Part shown: piece after piece, positions 43,416-53,791 of the stretch
Layout of the letters: every line of letters starts with the position of its first letter
Position numbering within the stretch: position 1 is the first letter of the stretch
Origin: Streptomyces guryensis
GTDB lineage: Bacteria; Actinomycetota; Actinomycetes; Streptomycetales; Streptomycetaceae
Assembly: GCF_021261325.1 (NCBI RefSeq)
Contig: NZ_JAJSBI010000007.1
Coordinates: forward strand, 248,001-312,000
DNA length: 64,000 bases
Direction of reading: 5' to 3'
Notes under the pieces: generated by a model
The model's input: only the letters and a program-made list of their open reading frames with translations
Database searches by the model: none
Told to the model about the DNA's origin: nothing
Program-made: the position numbers and the translations under genes

Positions 43416-43895
43416 CCTAATGCGCGCCGGAAAGCTGTGTGCTCGGGGTCGAGCGGGCGGGTCGTCGAGCGCCTCTTCTCGCTGCGCTCTGCGTCGCGCA
43501 TCACTCGTTCATGCCGTCACCCCGAGGCCGGCCCAGACCATCAGGTAAACCGACCCAGGTCAGCACCATGTCGGGCTCATCGAGGTAACAGGAGCAAGAG
43601 TGGCTGGCGGGTCGCGGCGGCGGCCTTTGCCGCCCGTAGTTTGAAGGTCGCCCACGTCATCTACGGCGCCTGGGGCGTCGAAGCCTCCCTCGGCTTCCTC
43701 ACCCACCACGGTTCGGGCGGAAGGACTGTCGACGAAGCGTGGGTTCGTGCCCGCGTATCCGGGCTGGATTTCGCCATCACGCGATCAGCCGTGCGTATCG
43801 TCCACGAGTGCCAGTAAGGTTCTGAGCATTTCTTGGTGCGATTTTCTTGGCGCGCGGCCCCGCGTGCCTCCGGCAGTGATGGGAAGCGAAGCGCT
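43416..43895. other. Intergenic region before the restriction-modification gene
   Basis: An open plus-strand frame at 43437-43817 ends in KVAHVIYGAWGVEASLGFLT, but it lacks a ribosome binding site and a recognisable domain. I see no certain gene. GGAAG near 43882 serves the next gene. Confidence 0.45.
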
Positions 43896-46800
43896 GTGGC
43901 CACGACCACGTCCGTACACGACGTCATCAGGGCGATCCGCCACGGCTCGATCGGGAGGAACCGTGATCGCGGCACTCGCTTCGAGGAGCTGATCCTCCAG
44001 TACCTGAGCACCGATCCTCAGTGGACCGAGCAGTTCAGCCGAGTGTGGATGTGGACGGACTGGCCGGGAGCTGAGCACGACAAGCGCGACACGGGTATTG
44101 ACCTGGTGGCACAGGACCGGGAGACCGGGGGCTTCTGCGCGATCCAGTGCAAGTTCTACGAGCCCCAGCACACCATTCAGAAGGACGACATCGACTCCTT
44201 CTTCACGGCCTCCGGCAAGGGCGGCTTCACCCGACGCATGATCGTCTCTACGACGGAGAAGTGGGGCGTCCACGCCGAGGCGGCGCTGGACGACCAGCAG
44301 ATCCCCGTCACACGCCTCGGCCTGTCCGACATCGCCAACAGCCCGGTGGAATGGCGTCTGCCCGCGGTCGACGAGCCCATCGAGCTGACCCTCCAGAAGA
44401 AGAAGGAACCGCGAAAGCACCAGCGGGCGGCAATCGACGATGTCTTCACGGGCTTCGCAGACCACAACCGCGGCAAGCTGATCATGGCCTGCGGTACCGG
44501 CAAGACCTTTACCGGCCTGAAGATCGTGGAACGGCTCCAGAAGGAGCGCGCTGCCGCCGGCGAGGGCGAGCACACATCCGTCCTGTTCCTGGTGCCCTCC
44601 ATCGCTCTGCTCTCGCAGACCCTGCGCGAGTGGTCATTCGAGGCTGAGGTGTCGCTGCGAGCCTTCGCGGTGTGCTCGGACACCAAGGTCGGCAAGCAGC
44701 AGCCCAAGGGCGACGACAAGGACATGGCCACCCACGACCTGGCCCTGCCCGCTACCACCGACCCTGACCGCCTGATCCAGCAGATGGCCAGCGTGGAGGC
44801 GGCACCGGGACTGACCGTGGTGTTCTCCACCTATCAGTCCATCGCCACCGTCTCCGAGGCTCAGAAGAGGGGCCTGCCCCGCTTCGACCTCATCCTGTGT
44901 GACGAGGCCCATCGCACCACCGGCGTCACCCTGGCCGGACACGACGAGTCGGCATTCGTACGGGTCCACGACGACGCGTACCTCGGTGCAGATCGCCGCC
45001 TCTACATGACGGCCACCCCACGGATCTATAACGAGGACACCAAGACTGACGCCAAGAACGCCGAAGCCGTTCTGGCCTCGATGGACAACCAGCAGATGTT
45101 CGGCCCGGAGTTCCACCGCCTCGGCTTCGGCCAGGCCGTCGAGCAGGGACTGCTCACCGATTACAAGGTCCTCATCCTCACCATTGACGAGGGCGTAGTT
45201 GCCAAGACCCTCCAGCAGGGCATCGCCGGCGGATCCTCCGAGCTCAATCTCGATGACGCAGCGAAAATCATCGGCTGCTGGAACGCAATGGCCAAGCGCA
45301 CCGGCACCTTCGCCGACGGCTCCGGCTTCGGAGAGGAGGAGGCCCCCATGAAACGGGCGGTGGCCTTCGCCCGCTCGATCGCCGACTCTAAATCGATCGC
45401 CGACCGCTTCAACGAGGTCGTCGACGCCTACGACGACGCCGACGACGACGTGCTGCACTGCGAGGTCGACCACGTCGACGGCACCTTCAACACCCTGCAG
45501 CGCAACCGGCTCCTTGACTGGCTCAAGCAAGACCCCGGGCAGAACCAGGCCCGCATCCTCTCCAACGCTCGTTGCCTCTCCGAGGGCGTCGACGTCCCGA
45601 GCCTGGACGCCGTCCTCTTCCTCCACCCACGCAACTCGGTGGTCGACGTCGTCCAGTCAGTCGGCCGCGTGATGCGTCTGGCCCCGGGCAAGAATTACGG
45701 CTACATCATCCTGCCGGTCGCTATCCCCGCGGGTATGTCGCCGGAGGCGGCTCTCCAGAAGAACGAGCGCTTCAAGACCGTCTGGCAGGTCCTCCAGGCC
45801 CTCCGCGCCCACGACGACCGCTTCAACGCGACCGTCAACCAGATCGAGCTCAACAAGAACAAGCCCGACAACAAAATCGGCATCGGCAGCATCGGGCCCA
45901 ACGACGAGACGATCGGCGACCAGGACGGCTCCAGCACCGCCGACAGCGCCCAGGCCGCCAAGGACAAGGAAGCCCAGAGCGCCCAGCACATCCAGGACGC
46001 CCTCTTCTCCGTCAGCGACTGGCGGGACGCTATCTACGCCCGCATCGTCGACAAGGTCGGCGAACGCCACTACTGGGAGGACTGGGCCAAGGACATTGCC
46101 CAGATCGCCGACCGCCACGTCACCCGCATCAAGGCCGCACTAGCGATCCCCGAGAAGCAGGCCGCCTTCCAAGAGTTCGTCGGCGAACTGCGCGCGACCA
46201 TAAACCCCGGCGTCACCGATCCCAATGCCATCGACATGCTCGCCCAGCACATCGTCACCAAGCCGGTCTTCGACGCCCTGTTCAAGGACTACGGCTTCGC
46301 CGAGCACAACCCGGTGTCCAAGGCCATGCAGCGCATGCTCGACATCCTCGACGACCAGGGCCTGGACGCTGAGACCAAGACCCTGGAGGGCTTCTACCAC
46401 TCGGTGAAGGTCCGTGCCGAAGGCATCGACAACCACGAGGGCCGCCAGCGCGTCATCGTCGAGCTGTACGACAAGTTCTTCAAGACTGCCCTGCCGAAGA
46501 CCGCTGACGCGCTCGGCATCGTATACACCCCCATTGAGGTCGTCGACTTCATCATCCGCGCGACCGAACAGGCCATGGCCAAACACCTCGGCCGCTCCCT
46601 GTCGGACGAAGGTGTCCAGATCATCGACCCCTTCGTCGGTACGGGAACCTTCCCAGTACGCCTCCTCCAGTCCGGCGTCATCAAGCCGGAAGACCTGTTG
46701 CGCAAGTACACGAGTGAGCTGCACGCCAACGAGATCGTGCTCCTCGCCTACTACATCGCCGCGGTCAACATCGAAGCTGCATTCCACGACCTGGTCGGCG

Positions 46801-48770
46801 AAGACTACAAGCCGTTCGAGGGAATCGTCCTCACCGACACCTTCCAGCTCGCCGAGGGAACCACCAAGCTCGATGGAATGGATGTTCTGGAAGGAAATAG
46901 CGAGCGTGCCAAGAAGCAGCAAAGTCAGCCGATTCGCGTTGTTATCGGAAACCCTCCCTATTCGGTAGGGCAAGAGAGTCAGAACGACGACAATCAGAAT
47001 GTGAAATACGAAGTCTTGGATCGTCGCATCCAGGATTCCTATGCTGCCCTATCAACGGCGACGCTGAAGAGAAATCTCTACGACTCTTATATTCGCGCCA
47101 TCCGGTGGGCATCGGATCGAATCAAGGGTGAAGGGGTAATCTCCTTTGTGACCAATGGAGGTTACATTGACGGCAATAGCTACGACGGGCTTCGTAGGTC
47201 TCTGACCGAGGAATTTAGCGCTGTCTACTGCTATAACCTTCGCGGCAACCAGAGGGACGGAGACTGGCGGAAGGAGGGAGGGAAGATCTTCGGGGAAGGG
47301 AGTCAGACCTCCGTTGCCATCCTGATCCTCGTAAAGGGGAGGGACGGGGAGAGCGCCGGTGAGCTCAACTATCGAGCCATCGAAGATTCACTCACCCGCG
47401 AGCAAAAGCTCAGCCTCATTGGCAGCCAGAGTCTTGAAACGCTGAACTGGCAGCTTATTGAGCCGAATGGTGATGGCGACTGGATCAATCAGCGAGACGA
47501 AGCGTATTCTGAATTCCAGCCCATCAGTCTGAAGGACCCTGCATCGGTCGACGTTAGCCCGGTCTTCGGATTTCACTCCAACGGAGTCGTAACCGGGAGG
47601 GATACGTGGCTATACGACTTTGATCGTGGGAAGCTTGTGGGGAAAGTCGAGTCAATGATGGAATTCCACAACTCTCAGGTGCGTGGATTTTCCGAGCATT
47701 GCCAATCCAGGGGAATCGTGGCGCCCAAATCTGCAGACGCCAAGGCGTATATGACGTTCGATCCGAAGCGTATTAGTTGGAACCGCGCGGATGAAGGGGC
47801 GATCGCTAAGGGGCGCCTGTACACGTTTCGCGAGGAGGGCATCTTCACTGGAATGTATCGCCCCTTTACGAGGCAGTTTGTATACGTCGACCGCCAGGTC
47901 AATGCAACCGTTTCGCAGATTCCCCAAGTTTTCCCCACTCCTAATCACCGGAACGTCGGCTTCTACATCACTGGAATGGGCTCGGATGAACCCTTCTCGG
48001 TGCTAATTACCGATAGCGTCCCCGATCTTCACGCCGTGGGGACGAAGAGTGTTGGCCCACACTTTCCGCGCCACATTTATCGTCAAGTGACAACAGGGGA
48101 CGACCTTTTTTCATCCATCGATGTCGGGGGTGACGGGTTTGAACAAGTCGATAACGTTACGGATTCCGCGCTCCGCGACTATCGCCATGCTTTTGGTGAT
48201 TCGTCACTCACCAAAGACGACGTCTTCTACTACGTTTACGGCCTGCTCCATTCTCAGGAGTACCGCGACCGCTACACCGCGGACCTGAAGAAGTCCCTCC
48301 CTCGCATTCCCAAGGTGCGTGACTTTCGCGGCTTCGCCGAGGCCGGCCGCAGGCTCGCAGATCTGCACATCAACTACGAGCAGGCCGAGTCATACGGTGG
48401 CATCGTCGAGAGGGTCACCGGTGATGCCTCGGGCACCTCGCCCGCAGAGCTATATAAGGTCGGGAAGATGAAGATCCCCAAGGTGAAGGGGAAGCCGGAC
48501 CGATCTACGATCGTCTATAACCACCGCGTGACCCTCACCAACATTCCAGAGGAGGCGTACCGCTACCAGCTCGGTACCCGCTCTGCGATCGAGTGGATCA
48601 TCGATCGTTACCAGGTCAAGGTCGACAAGGCATCGGAAATCACCACCGACCCCAACGACTGGTCCGACGACCCGCGCTACATCATCGACCTCCTCAAGCG
48701 GATCGTGACGGTCAGCCTGGAGACGATGAAGATCGTGGACGGACTGCCGCCGCTGGACATCCTCGAGTAG
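43896..48770 (+). CDS. Type ISP restriction-modification enzyme (nuclease-helicase-methyltransferase)
   Basis: Single 1,624-residue protein starting with GTG 43896. Its length equals that of the LlaGI/LlaBIII class. Domain order: Mrr-type nuclease (GIDLVAQ...CAIQCKFY, D near 69, QCK near 84-86); SF2 helicase (Walker A MACGTGKTF near 200-204, DEAH near 335, QSVGRVMRLAPG); adenine methyltransferase (IIDPFVGTGTF near 910, NPPYS near 1018); C-terminal target-recognition region. Such enzymes methylate one strand and cut when converging enzymes meet unmodified DNA. Base composition drops clearly from about 46.86 to 48.2 kb (late methyltransferase and target-recognition part), suggesting domain replacement by recombination. 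It is a defence cargo at the right end of element 1. Confidence 0.92.
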   Translation: MATTTSVHDVIRAIRHGSIGRNRDRGTRFEELILQYLSTDPQWTEQFSRVWMWTDWPGAEHDKRDTGIDLVAQDRETGGFCAIQCKFYEPQHTIQKDDIDSFFTASGKGGFTRRMIVSTTEKWGVHAEAALDDQQIPVTRLGLSDIANSPVEWRLPAVDEPIELTLQKKKEPRKHQRAAIDDVFTGFADHNRGKLIMACGTGKTFTGLKIVERLQKERAAAGEGEHTSVLFLVPSIALLSQTLREWSFEAEVSLRAFAVCSDTKVGKQQPKGDDKDMATHDLALPATTDPDRLIQQMASVEAAPGLTVVFSTYQSIATVSEAQKRGLPRFDLILCDEAHRTTGVTLAGHDESAFVRVHDDAYLGADRRLYMTATPRIYNEDTKTDAKNAEAVLASMDNQQMFGPEFHRLGFGQAVEQGLLTDYKVLILTIDEGVVAKTLQQGIAGGSSELNLDDAAKIIGCWNAMAKRTGTFADGSGFGEEEAPMKRAVAFARSIADSKSIADRFNEVVDAYDDADDDVLHCEVDHVDGTFNTLQRNRLLDWLKQDPGQNQARILSNARCLSEGVDVPSLDAVLFLHPRNSVVDVVQSVGRVMRLAPGKNYGYIILPVAIPAGMSPEAALQKNERFKTVWQVLQALRAHDDRFNATVNQIELNKNKPDNKIGIGSIGPNDETIGDQDGSSTADSAQAAKDKEAQSAQHIQDALFSVSDWRDAIYARIVDKVGERHYWEDWAKDIAQIADRHVTRIKAALAIPEKQAAFQEFVGELRATINPGVTDPNAIDMLAQHIVTKPVFDALFKDYGFAEHNPVSKAMQRMLDILDDQGLDAETKTLEGFYHSVKVRAEGIDNHEGRQRVIVELYDKFFKTALPKTADALGIVYTPIEVVDFIIRATEQAMAKHLGRSLSDEGVQIIDPFVGTGTFPVRLLQSGVIKPEDLLRKYTSELHANEIVLLAYYIAAVNIEAAFHDLVGEDYKPFEGIVLTDTFQLAEGTTKLDGMDVLEGNSERAKKQQSQPIRVVIGNPPYSVGQESQNDDNQNVKYEVLDRRIQDSYAALSTATLKRNLYDSYIRAIRWASDRIKGEGVISFVTNGGYIDGNSYDGLRRSLTEEFSAVYCYNLRGNQRDGDWRKEGGKIFGEGSQTSVAILILVKGRDGESAGELNYRAIEDSLTREQKLSLIGSQSLETLNWQLIEPNGDGDWINQRDEAYSEFQPISLKDPASVDVSPVFGFHSNGVVTGRDTWLYDFDRGKLVGKVESMMEFHNSQVRGFSEHCQSRGIVAPKSADAKAYMTFDPKRISWNRADEGAIAKGRLYTFREEGIFTGMYRPFTRQFVYVDRQVNATVSQIPQVFPTPNHRNVGFYITGMGSDEPFSVLITDSVPDLHAVGTKSVGPHFPRHIYRQVTTGDDLFSSIDVGGDGFEQVDNVTDSALRDYRHAFGDSSLTKDDVFYYVYGLLHSQEYRDRYTADLKKSLPRIPKVRDFRGFAEAGRRLADLHINYEQAESYGGIVERVTGDASGTSPAELYKVGKMKIPKVKGKPDRSTIVYNHRVTLTNIPEEAYRYQLGTRSAIEWIIDRYQVKVDKASEITTDPNDWSDDPRYIIDLLKRIVTVSLETMKIVDGLPPLDILE

Positions 48771-48772
48771 GG

Positions 48773-48812
48773 CGTGGTCCGGGCAGGCGCTAACTGGCTT
48801 GCCCGGACCACG
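48773..48812 (+). terminator. Terminator after the type ISP gene
   Basis: A perfect 13-bp stem pairs CGTGGTCCGGGCA (48773-48785) with TGCCCGGACCACG (48800-48812). Confidence 0.85.
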
Positions 48813-48816
48813 GTTC

Positions 48817-48839
48817 TGCGTGAGCGATGCGTGAGCGGA
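48817..48839 (+). repeat. Element 1 end repeat, right
   Basis: This is identical over 23 bp and in the same orientation as 17295-17317, and lies 116 bp before att copy B. It is a probable arm-type integrase site. Confidence 0.7.
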
Positions 48840-48954
48840 CGAGTCAGCACCCGTTGGATTGAGCGTTACATCGGCGAGGGTCGAGAAGTCTCTGACCAGG
48901 CAAAACCGGATCGAGCGTGATCACGGATCACCACCCGTCACGATCATGCAGGCC

Positions 48955-48997
48955 CTCGTAATGCGTAGGTCTCGGGTTCGAATCCCGAAGGCGGCTC
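48955..48997 (+). repeat. Att core repeat, copy B
   Basis: This is an exact 43-bp copy of the 3' half of the tRNA-Thr gene. Bases before it differ from the tRNA, so it is not a tRNA gene but the junction between elements 1 and 2. Confidence 0.95.
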
Positions 48998-49992
48998 TCT
49001 GGTAAACCCCAAGTCATGCCTTTGACCTGGGGTTTCTTAGATTCGTTGACCTTGGAATCCTGGCCAATCGGGCACTCGTGCTCTGCGCATCGTAATGCGT
49101 AGGTCGGAGGTTCGTTTTCTGTGACGAGGTCGACTATCAAAGGTTCTGACCTGGTCTTTTATCCGCTCGTAGGGGATGGACCATGGCGGCGTAGAGGGTC
49201 CTGGTGGACAACCGGTGGACAGCCGTGCGTGACGCTCCATCAGGAGTCTCTCGCTGCCCTTGTGTCGACGGGTGAACTCCACGGGTCCCAGATGGAGCGA
49301 TCGGCATCGTGGGGACTGTCCGGTCGCGACAGATCTCACAGCCGGCTCGGGCGATCCGTCGGCAGTCGGCCCCTTGGGTCAGACTCGGCGGTCGGGCATC
49401 CGCCGGTGGGTCTCTCGCGAGTCGGCGGAAAGGGTCCGCGCACATCTCCGCACCCGGGCCCTCCATCGCGCCCCGTTGCCTTGAAGCGTGCCGACGTCAC
49501 CTTCGGCTCACTGGGCGGATCAGTGAAACGTAGTCATGTCATGACAATACGTGACCCTACTCCTGGTCGGTGGCTGGCCGCTCGTCCGCGGCCGCGTTGT
49601 GTGTTGTTGTTCGGCGGTAGGTAGCGTGGCGCGGCAGGAAGCGCTGAGGACAGGTTGGGCGGGTTTCCATGCGGATGCGTGTTGCTGGCCGAGACGCCGC
49701 AGAGGGGGGTAGTCCGCAGTCTTGCGAGAGCGGCTGAAGCGGCGTCCCCAGATCTCGTTGGCTGGGGGGTCATGGGCAGGGGAGAGCGGTCCTCAATCCC
49801 CTCCGGGCATAGCGTGATTGCGGCCAGAAGAAGTGCGTGCGGAACGGCAACGCGAGGCGCTCCATCGATAGCCCCGCACGTGCGGCCATCTGTACGGGCG
49901 CGCACTATGTGACACAAGACACCATTGACGCGCACATGTCTTACACGTGATCCTCACAGCTCTTGGTAAGGAAAACTTAAGGATGTGTGGGC
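48998..49992. other. Left end of element 2; no gene seen
   Basis: It opens with a terminator-like hairpin (49004-49035, AAACCCC...GGGGTTT). The first 150 bp resemble 63325-63480, including a decayed copy of the anticodon/variable part of the tRNA (GCATCGTAATGCGTAGGTC near 49087-49105). A 20-bp repeat, GGTGGACAACCGGTGGACAG, follows at 49203-49222. The rest is the upstream region of the LamG gene. Confidence 0.65.
49203..49222 (+). repeat. Element 2 end repeat, left
   Basis: GGTGGACAACCGGTGGACAG matches 63144-63163 at 19 of 20 positions in the same orientation. It is the likely counterpart of the element 1 end repeats. Confidence 0.6.
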
Positions 49993-52900
49993 GTGTTCAC
50001 GCGACAACAGCGGCACGGCTGGCGCCAAGTGGTGAGGAGCGGGGCGACAGTTGTCGCGCTCCTGGGGGGGGGGTATGGTTCCGGCGGCTGGGGTTGTGGC
50101 GGCGACGCCGGCGCTCGCCGATGACGGGGCGGCAGCGGCAGTGGCCGACAGCACTCCTCAGTCGAAGGCGAGCGCTCTCGCGGCGAAGACCGGCGACCGC
50201 GTGGTTGTGGACGCCGTGACTACCGAGTCGTCCCAGGTGTTCGCAAACCCGGACGGCACGTTCACCCAGGAGATGAACGCCGCCCCGGTCCGTGCTCGCA
50301 AGGACGATGGCACCTGGGCTCCCGTCGACACGACTCTCGCGCGCGAGGCCGACGGATCGGTACGGGCGAGGAACACGACCGCCGACCTCACCTTCTCGGG
50401 CGGCGGCAGCGGCGACGGGCTGGTCACGCTGGAGGACAAGGGGCACGAGCTGAAGCTCGGCTGGCCCACCAAGCTGCCCGAGCCCCAACTTGACGGCGCC
50501 ACCGCCACCTACCCCGGCGTCCTCCCCGACGTCGATCTGAGGCTGACCGCGCTGAGCACGGGCTACACCTCGGTGCTCGTGGTCAAGACCGCGGAGGCGG
50601 CCAAGAACCCGGCGCTCGCGACGATCAGGATGACCGTCTCCGGCGGAGGGCTGGACATCGCCCCGACCGCCGATGGCGGTTTCGTCGCCCGGGACGGCGA
50701 GGGCATGCCGGTGTTCGAGAGCCCGGCGGGGCGGATGTGGGACTCGGCCGGTGATACCCCGTCCGGTATCAGTACCCAGCTCATACGCACCGCTTCCGAG
50801 GCGGAGGACACGACCCCGCTGCCCGCCGCGAAGGGTGAACCCGCCCCGACCGAGGGCCCCGGCAGTGGTGACGCGGCCGCAGAACTCCCTCTCAAGGTCT
50901 CCGGGGCCACCCTGGAGATCACGCCCGACCCGGCCCTGCTCCATGGCACGGACACCGTCTTCCCGCTCTACATCGATCCGCCGACCAAGGGCATCACCCT
51001 CGGCGACTGGACGGCACTGGCCTCCAACGGCACCAAGTACTGGAAGTTCGACGGCGACAAGGGCGTCGGCCGCTGCTCCAACTACGCCGGCTACCTCTGC
51101 TCCAACAGCCCGTACACCCAGCGCATGTACTTCGAATACCCGCTGTCGTCGATCCACGGCAAGAAGATCCTCGACGCCACGCTGGAGGTGTACCAGGTCT
51201 GGACGTTCAGCTGCGATCCACATTGGTATGACCTGAGCCATGTCACCAAGGGCATCTCTTCCAGCACCACCTGGTCCTCTCGCCCCACCGCGGACGACCT
51301 GATGGGCGACCGAAATGTGGCCTACGGGCGAGGCTCCCTGTGCAGCCCGTCGCAACCGGCGAACTGGGTGCGCTTCAGCGACAACGTGGGTGCGGAGACC
51401 AACGAGAACCTGACTCCCACCCTCGCCTCCGCCGCCGCGAACAAGGACCCGCAGATCACCTTCTCGCTGACCGCGCACGACGAGTCCGACGCGGGCGCCT
51501 GGGCACGCTTCCGCGACGACGCCAAGCTGTCGGTGACGTACGTGTCGTACCCGTCCAAGCCGACCTCGTACGGCGTCCAGCAGGGCAACGCCGGGCGGGT
51601 CTGCAATGCCTCCACGTCGCCTTTCGTCACCAGCACCACCAAGCCGAAGATGCTGGCCCAGGTGCAGTCCGCTGACGGCTCCAACGCCCAGCTGCGCGCC
51701 CAGTTCGAGGTGTGGAAGGCAGATGGCTCCAGCCGCGTCTGGTCCGCGAACTCGCCGGACGCCGCCTGGGTGGCCGACAACGCGACACGTGACGCGACCA
51801 CCAGCGCCCTGGCACCGCAGACGGACTACCGGATGCGGGTCAAGACGCAGGCCTACTACAAGACGGACCGCGGAGACACCGGCGTACTGGACTCGTCCTG
51901 GTCGTCGTCCTGGTGCTACTTCCGCGTGGACACGGACTCGCCGCCGCCCCCGCTGGTGACGAGCGCCGACTACAAGCCGGCCGAGACCGACCCCGCTGCG
52001 GGCGGGGTGGGCACGCCGGGCAAGTTCACCTTCAGCGCTGGCGACAGCGACCCCAACACGGCCGGGGTCCAGTCGGACGTCGTCAGCTACAAGTGGAAGC
52101 TGAACAGCGGTCCGCTCTCCTCGCCGATCCCGGTCGCCAAGGGCGGTTCCACCACCCAGTCGATCTCGCCGAACCAGGCTGGTGAGAACACCCTCCAGGT
52201 CTTCGCCTACGACGCCGCGAGCCACAGCTCCCTGACCGGTTACTACAGCTTCCTGGTGAAGGGGGCCGAGAAGCCCGCCGGGATCTGGCACTTGGACAAC
52301 GCCCTCACCGACGCGACCGAGGCCACCCAGCACCCGCTGACCTCTTCGGGTGTCACGTGGGACACCCTGGCGCGCAGCGGCTCCGGCGCGGCGAAGCTGA
52401 ACGGCACGAGCGCCTACCTGGCCACCTCCGGCGCGGTGCTGGACACCACCAAGTCCTTCACCGTCTCCGCCTGGACGCGGCTGACGATGAAGGACGTCAA
52501 CTACACCGTCCTGTCCCAGGCCGGCACGAACGCTTCCGGGTTCCAGCTGTACTACTCGACCGCGTACAACGCCTGGGTCTTCAACCGGCACCAGACGGAC
52601 GTCGCCGACCCGGCGATCACCCGCTCGGTCGGTACCAAGCCGCCGGTCCTGAACGCCTGGACGCACCTGACGGGCGTCTACGACGCGGCGGCGAACACCA
52701 TCCAGCTGTACGTCAACGGAGTCCCGCAGACCAACCCCGTGGCGTTCCCGGTCACCCCGTGGAAGGCGTCCGGTGCCCTTCAGGTCGGGCGGCTGTTGGC
52801 CTCAGCGACCGGCAAGGAGTACTTCTCCGGGACCATCGATGAGGTGAAGGTCTGGTCCCGCGCCCTTGCGGACACCGAGGTCGCCCACGAGGCCTGGCTG

Positions 52901-53704
52901 GAGGACGAGGACATCAGCGACGGCACCTCCGGCGACCCGGTCCCCGCGCTGGTCGCCAAGTGGGACGCCACCGACATCGCAAACGCGACCGGCACCACGG
53001 TCAAGGACACCAGCGGCTTCGGCCGCAACCTCACCCTCAGCGGGGCCGCGCTCACCCAGGTCAGCCACGGCGACCCGGACATCGGCGAAGAGGTCACCAC
53101 CACGCAGATGATGTCCCTCAACGGCACCAGCGCGTACGCCACCGCGAGCGGCCCGGTCGTCGACGACTCCGGCTCGTTCACCGCGACCGCCTGGGTGACG
53201 CTGGACCCGGCCCAGCTCGCCGACACCAGCAAGTCGTACGCAGTGCAGGTCTTCGGCCAGTCGGGGACCAGCCAGTCCGCCTGGGGCGTCTGGTACGAGC
53301 AGCCCGCCGGCAGCACTCAGGGCCGGTGGACGTTCGGCCGTCCCGACAAGGACGGCACCGGCGCGGCCTGGACCACCAGCCAGTCCACCGCGTTCACCAC
53401 GGCCCAACTCGGAGTCCCGGTCATGATTTCGGTCGTCTACGACGCTCAGGCCGCGGCCGACCCCGACGACACCTCCAAGCTCGGCGCGCTCAAGCTCTAC
53501 GTCGACAGCGCCCTGATGGGGGACGAGGACGGCATCTCCTACACCACCCCCTGGCAGGGCAGCGGTGCCTTCGAGATCGGCCGGGCGAAGATCAATGGCG
53601 TGGCCGCGCGCTACTTCCCCGGGACGATCGACAGCGTCCGTGTCTGGGCCGGGGCCACCTCCACCGACACGATCGCCAACCGGCGCAACACCGAGCAGCA
53701 GTAG
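49993..53704 (+). pseudogene. Secreted LamG-domain protein, frameshifted at a G10 tract
   Basis: From GTG 49993 the frame reads VFTRQQRHGWRQVVRSGATV and VALLGGG, a good signal-peptide start. A run of ten G (50064-50073) then puts it out of frame. With nine G it would continue into MVPAAGVVAATPALADD and the rest of the protein. The main frame from about 50051 is 1,217 residues. It has a beta-rich region, a DNRLR-like module with cysteines, and two LamG/concanavalin-like domains in the second half (SGSGAAKLNGTSAYLATSGA; MMSLNGTSAYATASG). It lies directly upstream of the RHS gene, a common pairing in Streptomyces. The frameshift could be a sequencing error, a mutation or phase variation. Confidence 0.75.
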
Positions 53705-53791
53705 CGGAGCCGTGAGCTGGGCGGGGTTGATCACCCGCCCTGCCCGCGCTGTTCGTCACGCTTCCCCCACTCCAAGGACCTGGAAATCACT

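Noticed and set aside
48955..48997. Second tRNA-Thr gene
   Set aside because: Only the 3' half is present; the acceptor 5' strand and D arm are missing. It is an att copy. The same holds for 63281-63323.
49997..52666. An 889-residue minus-strand frame opposite the LamG gene
   Set aside because: Shadow of the plus-strand LamG-domain gene, which has recognisable domains and a signal peptide.
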